Notes under the pieces: generated by a model
Databases searched by the model: none
What the model was told of the DNA's origin: nothing
What the model saw: only the letters and a program-made list of their open reading frames with translations
Shown here: positions 6,260-11,127 of the stretch, one piece after another
Numbering within the stretch: the stretch's first letter is position 1
Layout: every line of letters starts with the position of its first letter
Made by a program: the position numbers and the translations under genes
NCBI GenBank assembly: GCA_964437735.1
Contig: CAYTID010000075.1
Coordinates: forward strand, 1 to 11,127
DNA: 11,127 bases
Direction: 5' to 3'
From: CAYTID01 sp964437735
GTDB taxonomy: Bacteria; Bacteroidota; Ignavibacteria; UBA10030; BY39

Positions 6260-8986
6260 ATGACAAAAAAAGATCAAGAATTATCATTAGACATAGATAA
6301 CTTTTTCCCACTTAAACCGACCGAAGAACTCAAAAATATAAAAATCAATTTTCCTCAAATACTCACAAAAGCAGATATCGATCCTTTCGATGAGGTAGAA
6401 TGGGAATTACGTTCGGCAACCATAACCAATGAAAAAGGTGAAGTAATTTTTGAACAACAAAATGTTGAAGTACCTAAAAGTTGGTCTGTTACTGCAACAA
6501 ATGTTGTAGCGTCAAAATATTTCAGCGGAAAAATCGGTACACCCTCGCGTGAGTCGAGTGTCAGACACCTCATTTATAGGGTCGCAAGAACAATCACCGA
6601 CTGGGGCATATCCGATAATTATTTTGAGAACCACGAGAACGCTGAAATCTTCTTTAACGAATTAAAGTATCTCCTTGTAAATCAACATCTTGCATTCAAC
6701 AGTCCGGTATGGTTTAATTGTGGTATCGAAGAAAAACCTCAATGTTCGGCTTGCTTCATTAATTCGGTAAAAGATACGATGGAATCAATATTAGAGTTGA
6801 CAAAAACCGAAGGGATGCTTTTCAAATGGGGTTCGGGAACGGGGACAAATCTTTCTATACTTCGTTCTTCAAAAGAAAATCTTTCCGGCGGTGGAACTGC
6901 ATCGGGACCTGTTTCATTCATGAAAGGTTACGATGCTTTTGCAGGCGTTATCAAGTCAGGAGGAAAAACCCGCCGCGCTGCAAAAATGGTTATATTAAAT
7001 GCAGAGCATCCCGATATACTTGAGTTCATCAAATCAAAATCAGAAGAAGAGAAAAAAGCGTGGGCTTTAATTGAAGCAGGATACAACGGTGGATTTAATG
7101 TTCCGGGCGGCGCATACGATTCAGTCGCATTCCAAAATGGAAATCATTCCGTCAGAGTCACCGATGATTTTATGAAATCGGTTGTGAACAACGGTAAGTG
7201 GATAACCAAGTCCATTACGGATAAGAGACCTATAGATATTTATGATGCAAAATTTTTAATGAAAGAAATCGGAGAGGCGGCACACTTATGCGGCGATCCG
7301 GGTATGCAATTCCACACAACAATAAATAAGTGGCATACCTGTCCTAATACTGCTCCCATAAATGCATCCAACCCATGCAGCGAGTTCATGTTCCTGGATG
7401 ATTCGGCTTGCAACCTGGCTTCTCTCAACCTAATGAAATTCCGTAATCCGGATGGTGAATTTGATATATCAATATTTTGCCATGCAGTCAATATATCAAT
7501 ACTTGCTCAGGAAATAATTGTGGGCAATGCAAGCTATCCGACAAAAGTTATCGAAAAAAACAGTCTTGATTTCCGTCCTCTCGGTCTTGGTTATGCTAAT
7601 CTTGGCGCACTTTTGATGGCGCGCGGACTCCCTTACGACAGTGAATCAGGAAGAGCATATGCATCGGCTATCACAGCGTTGATGACAGGTCAGGCATATA
7701 AGCAGTCGGCTCTCATTTCGAAGACAAAGAATCCATTCAGAGGATACAAACTTAACCGCGAACCGATGCTTCGAGTAATTAAAATGCACGGACTTGAAGC
7801 CGATCACTTACCGGATAAATTCATCCCCAGCAACCTGTTGACTGCTGCCCGAAAAGTCTGGGACGATGCTTACAGTCTTGGAAGGCAGTACGGATACAGA
7901 AATTCCCAAACCACAGTCTTAGCCCCCACGGGCACTATCGGCTTTATGATGGATTGTGATACGACCGGAATAGAGCCTGATATCGGACTGGTAAAATATA
8001 AAAAACTTGTCGGCGGTGGATTCATGAAGATAGCAAATAATACTATCACCGAAGCGCTGCAAAAGTTGAAATATGATGAAGAAGAAATTGAACATATACT
8101 CTCATACATACAGAAAACAGATACAATAGAAGGAGCTCCTCATTTAAAGGAAGAACACCTTCCGATTTTCGATTGTGCTTTTATTCCTGCTAAAGGCAGC
8201 CGCTCAATTCATTATATGGGACATATTCATATGATGGCGGCAGTTCAGCCGTTTATCTCCGGCGCAATTTCGAAAACGGTGAATATGCCAAAAGAGACTT
8301 CCGTTGATGAAATTATTCAGGCATACACAGAGGCGTGGAGATTGGGACTGAAAGCAATCGCAATCTACCGTGACGGATGCAAGCGAACACAACCATTAAG
8401 CACAAATAAGGACGAGGCAAACCTTCCGAAATTTAAAGCCGTCAGACGGCGGCTTCCTGACGAACGGACAGCTATCACGCACAAATTTTCGATCGCTGGT
8501 CACGAAGGCTATATCACAGTCGGATTATATGAAGACGGTCAACCGGGAGAAGTATTTATTACAATGTCGAAGGAAGGCTCCACAATTTCAGGTTTAATGG
8601 ATGCTTATGCAACATCAATATCGATGGCTTTGCAATATGGAGTTCCTTTACGAGTATTGGTGGAAAAATTCAGCCACATGCGTTTTGAACCGAGCGGATT
8701 TACCAATAACAGGGATATCCCGATGGCAAAATCGATATGCGATTATCTTTTCAGATGGCTCAGTAAAAAATTTATTCCTAATGAAGAAATCAGTATTACA
8801 TTAACCGGATATCCGGATACTGAAAAAGAAAGTATTGAAAAATTAAAATACGCTGTTGAAAAAGAAAAGGAAGTCTATAAAACACAATCTGATGCTCCAC
8901 CTTGTCAGGAGTGTGGAAGTATAATGGTACGCAGCGGAAGTTGTTATAAGTGTCTGAATTGCGGAGCAACTTCAGGCTGTTCCTAA
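6260..8986 (+). CDS. nrdJ: Adenosylcobalamin-dependent (class II) ribonucleotide reductase
   Basis: Cytoplasmic enzyme reducing ribonucleotides to deoxyribonucleotides with a B12-generated thiyl radical, independent of oxygen. 908 residues from ATG 6260; an in-frame TTG at 6203 would add 19 residues but overlaps the promoter. Visible landmarks: FNSPVWFNCG, then SACF with Cys165; NPCSE (371-375) with radical Cys373 flanked by Asn371 and Glu375; Cys384 eleven residues later, the expected disulfide partner of Cys165; the phosphate-binding PTGTIG (556-561); a TSCPD-type domain at roughly 730-850; and a C-terminal cysteine cluster (882, 885, 895, 898, 901, 907) of zinc-ribbon/redox-shuttle type. 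No N-terminal ATP-cone is apparent. Length fits the NrdJ family and the gene looks intact. It is tail to tail with the chaperone gene. Confidence 0.96.
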   Translation: MTKKDQELSLDIDNFFPLKPTEELKNIKINFPQILTKADIDPFDEVEWELRSATITNEKGEVIFEQQNVEVPKSWSVTATNVVASKYFSGKIGTPSRESSVRHLIYRVARTITDWGISDNYFENHENAEIFFNELKYLLVNQHLAFNSPVWFNCGIEEKPQCSACFINSVKDTMESILELTKTEGMLFKWGSGTGTNLSILRSSKENLSGGGTASGPVSFMKGYDAFAGVIKSGGKTRRAAKMVILNAEHPDILEFIKSKSEEEKKAWALIEAGYNGGFNVPGGAYDSVAFQNGNHSVRVTDDFMKSVVNNGKWITKSITDKRPIDIYDAKFLMKEIGEAAHLCGDPGMQFHTTINKWHTCPNTAPINASNPCSEFMFLDDSACNLASLNLMKFRNPDGEFDISIFCHAVNISILAQEIIVGNASYPTKVIEKNSLDFRPLGLGYANLGALLMARGLPYDSESGRAYASAITALMTGQAYKQSALISKTKNPFRGYKLNREPMLRVIKMHGLEADHLPDKFIPSNLLTAARKVWDDAYSLGRQYGYRNSQTTVLAPTGTIGFMMDCDTTGIEPDIGLVKYKKLVGGGFMKIANNTITEALQKLKYDEEEIEHILSYIQKTDTIEGAPHLKEEHLPIFDCAFIPAKGSRSIHYMGHIHMMAAVQPFISGAISKTVNMPKETSVDEIIQAYTEAWRLGLKAIAIYRDGCKRTQPLSTNKDEANLPKFKAVRRRLPDERTAITHKFSIAGHEGYITVGLYEDGQPGEVFITMSKEGSTISGLMDAYATSISMALQYGVPLRVLVEKFSHMRFEPSGFTNNRDIPMAKSICDYLFRWLSKKFIPNEEISITLTGYPDTEKESIEKLKYAVEKEKEVYKTQSDAPPCQECGSIMVRSGSCYKCLNCGATSGCS

Positions 8987-8988
8987 TA

Positions 8989-9834
8989 TTAGATCGGGAT
9001 ATATAAAGTTTTTATAACTTTTTTCGTCTGTAATATGTCGCCCTCATTTGTACCGACCCGGTTGGTGTTTAATTCTACTTCGGCAATATAATCGCCACGA
9101 TTAAGCCCCTGTATATCAAGTTCTATACTTGGCTGAAGCGTGTAATAAACTGCTGTTTCTCTTTGAACCTCGCGAACGATTTTACCTTCTTTGTTGCGTA
9201 AGATAATTTTTATATTTCCTAAAAACGCTGCATTACCTGTTCGTCTCAAATCTAATTTTAAAAGTAATTTGTTTGATAACACGTTATGCGTTAAGTCCTC
9301 TATAGATATACCCGTATTTACAATACCAATTCTGTAATTAACTGATACAGCTATAGTATAAACTGTATTAACAGAAGATCGAATTTTTGAGGGATCTTCA
9401 GCGTCAATTTTATTTTTTCTGACAGGGCGAGAAATAATTTTTGGCCTTAGCCAATATTCACCGTCCGCAAGCTCTTTTTGTTTGCGGGCAAAAAAACGTA
9501 TTTTTTGAGATTCACCAGGCGTTAAAACTACATCTGAAGGATATACGTTCATCCATTCGAGTGAAGATGGATCTTTTTCAGATACATTGGATACATATTT
9601 TATTATTGCCTTTCCTTCTGTTCCTGTTATAGGATAACCGTAGTGATTCTCAATTCTGATTTCCCTTATCTCATTTGACGTATTTCTTACAATTATATCA
9701 CCAAACTGATTACGATCACTCAGGTATAAAGAAACAGGTGCTATATCAATTTGAGCATTTGATACATACTGATATAACGTTGTCATAATAACTAATATTA
9801 TTATCCTTTTGGCATTGATTTTTGATTTTAACAT
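8989..9834 (-). CDS. PapD-like periplasmic (pilus/fimbrial) chaperone
   Basis: A 281-residue exported protein. Residues 1-27 are a signal peptide ending VSNA, with cleavage before QIDIAP. Domain 1 (about 28-172) has the immunoglobulin-like chaperone pattern: IDIAPVSLYLS, then GDIIVRNTS (strand pairing with the client), VYPSDVVLTPGESQKIRFFA (97-116), DGEYWLRPKI and IAVSVNYRIGI. The last is where PapD-type chaperones donate their G1 strand to subunits. Domain 2 covers about 173-281. No cysteines are seen. GGGGA lies 7 bases before ATG 9834. The gene begins 21 bases after the subunit-like gene and probably shares its transcript. The family folds pilus subunits in the periplasm and hands them to an outer-membrane usher; none is encoded here. 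Sequence similarity to classical FimC/PapD is low by eye, so subgroup is uncertain. Confidence 0.72.
   Translation of the reverse strand: MLKSKINAKRIIILVIMTTLYQYVSNAQIDIAPVSLYLSDRNQFGDIIVRNTSNEIREIRIENHYGYPITGTEGKAIIKYVSNVSEKDPSSLEWMNVYPSDVVLTPGESQKIRFFARKQKELADGEYWLRPKIISRPVRKNKIDAEDPSKIRSSVNTVYTIAVSVNYRIGIVNTGISIEDLTHNVLSNKLLLKLDLRRTGNAAFLGNIKIILRNKEGKIVREVQRETAVYYTLQPSIELDIQGLNRGDYIAEVELNTNRVGTNEGDILQTKKVIKTLYIPI
9005..9024 (+). terminator. Weak terminator candidate for nrdJ
   Basis: AAAGTT (9005-9010) pairs with AACTTT (9016-9021) around a 5-base loop, followed by TTT, 18 bases after the nrdJ stop codon. The stem is A+T-rich, so it is a weak candidate. It lies inside the end of the opposing chaperone gene, where it encodes part of its KKVIKTLYIPI tail. 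Confidence 0.25.
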
Positions 9835-9855
9835 AAATTATTCCCCGTTTAATAT

Positions 9856-10374
9856 TCAATTAGCGGTATATTCTAATAGTATATTAATCTCTCCTTCATA
9901 AAACCCCGGAGATTGATCAGCATGAGCAAATATTTTTCCATTTGTAAGCATAAAGTTAATTTTATTCTCTTTAGTCATGATCGTTTCGTACAATTCATAT
10001 GTATCAAACCAATCGTTATCAAAAGAAGTCTCAGTTTTAATCCCATTATAATTTTCTATATTATAACCGATTTGCAATTCATCTCCTTCTGAGCTTCTCA
10101 AATTTTTAGGAATATTAATCGTTAGATTGACTAACTTTTCCTCATAACTTCTAATACTCAAATTCGGAATATTGTTTTCATCGTTATCAAATTCTGCTTC
10201 GGTCCCCGGAATAATTTCATCCATTTTCATATCTACACCGGCCATTTCTGTCGCTTGAATAACTCTAGCGCTTACCGTAATAGATGCGCTCGAAAAATAT
10301 TTTTGTCCTGAAGCCTCGTCGATGTTAAAAAACACGAATATTATTAAAGCACTAATTAATATTTTTAATTTCAT
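9856..10374 (-). CDS. Small exported fimbrial-subunit-like protein
   Basis: A 172-residue protein whose residues 1-23 form a signal peptide (MKLKILISALIIFVFFN, then IDEASG, cleavage before QKYF). The mature part is acidic and beta-rich, without cysteines. Subunit-like features are an N-terminal alternating segment (SASITVSARVIQATEM) that could act as a donor strand, MDEIIPGTEAEFD resembling the FGxIxPGT element of DUF4402/CsuA-type proteins, and a C-terminal strand GFYEGEINILLEY like the GxYxGxxxVxVxY ending of pilins. GAGG lies 8 bases before ATG 10374. Being first in a two-gene unit with a PapD-like chaperone is the strongest support for its role as chaperone client. It could alternatively be another exported beta-sandwich protein. 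Confidence 0.6.
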   Translation of the reverse strand: MKLKILISALIIFVFFNIDEASGQKYFSSASITVSARVIQATEMAGVDMKMDEIIPGTEAEFDNDENNIPNLSIRSYEEKLVNLTINIPKNLRSSEGDELQIGYNIENYNGIKTETSFDNDWFDTYELYETIMTKENKINFMLTNGKIFAHADQSPGFYEGEINILLEYTAN

Positions 10375-10394
10375 AACATTATCCTCTTGTTGTT

Positions 10395-10430
10395 TAGTAT
10401 GTATCCATGTTTTATTATGAATACATATTA
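10395..10430. promoter_or_regulatory. Inverted repeat just upstream of the subunit gene
   Basis: TATGTATCCAT (10398-10408) and ATGAATACATA (10417-10427) are inverted copies with one mismatch around an 8-base loop. Pairing continues outward to 10395/10430 with a G-T wobble. It overlaps the start site expected from the sigma54-like promoter and begins 21 bases before ATG 10374, so it could be a repressor site or a 5' mRNA stem. Confidence 0.4.
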
Positions 10431-10446
10431 TTCAATCCGGGTGCCA
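10431..10446 (-). promoter_or_regulatory. Sigma54-like (-24/-12) promoter candidate
   Basis: On the minus strand, TGGCAC (10446-10441), five bases, then TTGAA (10435-10431) match the consensus TGGCAC-N5-TTGCA/T at every core base except the C of the -12 element. Initiation would fall near 10420, giving a leader of about 45 bases before the fimbrial-subunit gene. The missing -12 C is a real weakness, since that position is nearly invariant in known promoters. Confidence 0.45.
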
Positions 10447-10537
10447 AGAAATTCAATTTATTATTTTTTATTTATTATTCTCGTAATACATTGATATACA
10501 TATAGTTACATGATTTTTTATTTTCCGTAATTTCATA

Positions 10538-10562
10538 AATTATTATAAAATTTGTAATAATT
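10538..10562. promoter_or_regulatory. 25-base near-perfect palindrome, possible activator site
   Basis: AATTATTA and TAATAATT are exact inverted arms, and the 9-base centre also pairs except for one position. It lies about 130 bases upstream of the start site predicted for the sigma54-like promoter, where enhancer-binding activators usually bind. A second dyad, TTGTA-ATTTC-TACAA, follows at 10566-10580. Both are A+T-rich, so chance is possible. Confidence 0.35.
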
Positions 10563-10580
10563 CGTTTGTAATTTCTACAA

Positions 10581-10909
10581 TATTATTAAGTGGAACCAAT
10601 CTTTCCATATAAATTATTTTATAAAATCGATTAAGATGTTACTGACTTTCATTTCGTATCAAACGCTCAATCTGGAAACAAAGCCCACGATAATTCAAAA
10701 CAATTTTATTAATTTTGATTCAGTGTCTTTAAATTATTATTTACAATAATTGAGCGATAGAATTCAACTAACGGTAGTTTTCCCCATTAAACCTCCTTTG
10801 AATATGTAATGAAACTAATAATATAGTTTTATAACAATCCCTCTAAGTTTACCGAACTCCCATTCATTTTACAAAATATTCGTCCCTACGAGACTATGAT
10901 TATGGCAGG
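10581..10909. other. Gene-free A+T-rich stretch
   Basis: I see no coding frame, RNA gene or clear repeat here on either strand. It may simply be the far upstream region of the fimbrial-subunit gene, or the space between it and whatever lies beyond the right edge. Confidence 0.5.
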
Positions 10910-10947
10910 AGATAATTTTATTTGTTTTCTACAAATTATCTTTTTTT
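10910..10947 (+). terminator. Terminator-like hairpin without an upstream gene
   Basis: AGATAATTT (10910-10918) pairs exactly with AAATTATCT (10933-10941) around a 14-base loop and runs into seven consecutive T. The layout is that of a plus-strand intrinsic terminator, but the stem has little G+C and no plus-strand gene lies upstream within the window. Confidence 0.3.
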
Positions 10948-11010
10948 AAAATGTACCAAGGAAAGTTTTACGTTTTGACAAATACTAATTACTAATGACT
11001 TATTTCTTTA

Positions 11011-11050
11011 TCGCAAAGCTCGCAGAGTTATCGCAAAGCACACAGAGAGA
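11011..11050. repeat. Second CGCAAAG-type repeat (half element)
   Basis: TCGCAAAGC occurs at 11011-11019 and again at 11031-11039, each followed by a CAGAG word, so the unit repeats with a 20-base period. TCGCAAAGCTCGC (11011-11023) is an exact reverse-complement copy of 3382-3394. No opposing arm is seen within the window. Confidence 0.5.
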
Positions 11051-11127
11051 GTGTGGTACAAAAAACTTTAGTTTGTCGAAACTCGAAATAAATTTTAATA
11101 TCTAAATCCATATTTCTATTTAAAATG

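Noticed and set aside
11125..11127. ATG at the right edge as a possible new gene start
   Set aside because: No codons follow it in the window and no ribosome site precedes it.

Overview
The window is A+T-rich DNA from an FCB-group bacterium, most like Ignavibacteria or another Bacteroidota/Chlorobiota relative (inference). Supporting signs are a giant MBG/YDG-repeat surface protein of the type these bacteria secrete, a TonB-dependent receptor, a class II (B12-dependent) ribonucleotide reductase, several recognisable Shine-Dalgarno sites (unlike typical Bacteroidia) and sigma70-like TTGnnT-N17-TATATT promoter candidates. I cannot name a species.

Layout. (1) Bases 1-2615, minus strand: the first 871 codons of a secreted repeat protein that runs off the left edge. 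It has a signal peptide, two beta-rich N-terminal regions, five YDG repeats and at least two MBG repeats. (2) Bases 2616-3464: a divergent intergenic region with a leader hairpin and possible leader peptide, a perfect 26-base palindrome next to a putative promoter, and a CGCAAAG-type dispersed inverted repeat. (3) Bases 3465-6082, plus strand: a TonB-dependent outer-membrane receptor and, 8 bases later, a LOG/SLOG-like Rossmann protein, probably one transcript. (4) Bases 6260-8986, plus strand: nrdJ, apparently complete with all catalytic cysteines, behind its own promoter candidate. (5) Bases 8989-10374, minus strand: a small exported fimbrial-subunit-like protein followed by a PapD-like periplasmic chaperone, ending 2 bases from the end of nrdJ. 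(6) Bases 10375-11127: a long gene-free region with a sigma54-like promoter, large dyads that could be activator sites, a terminator-like hairpin and a second CGCAAAG repeat.

Two themes stand out. First, the cell surface: a repeat adhesin-like protein at one end and a subunit/chaperone pair at the other, with no usher or secretion pore visible here. The pair has a candidate sigma54-type promoter with a palindrome at enhancer distance, so it may be a separately regulated and possibly undescribed surface-fibre module (inference). Second, cobalamin: a BtuB-sized TonB receptor lies just upstream of a B12-dependent enzyme, but I found no cobalamin riboswitch, so the receptor's substrate remains open.
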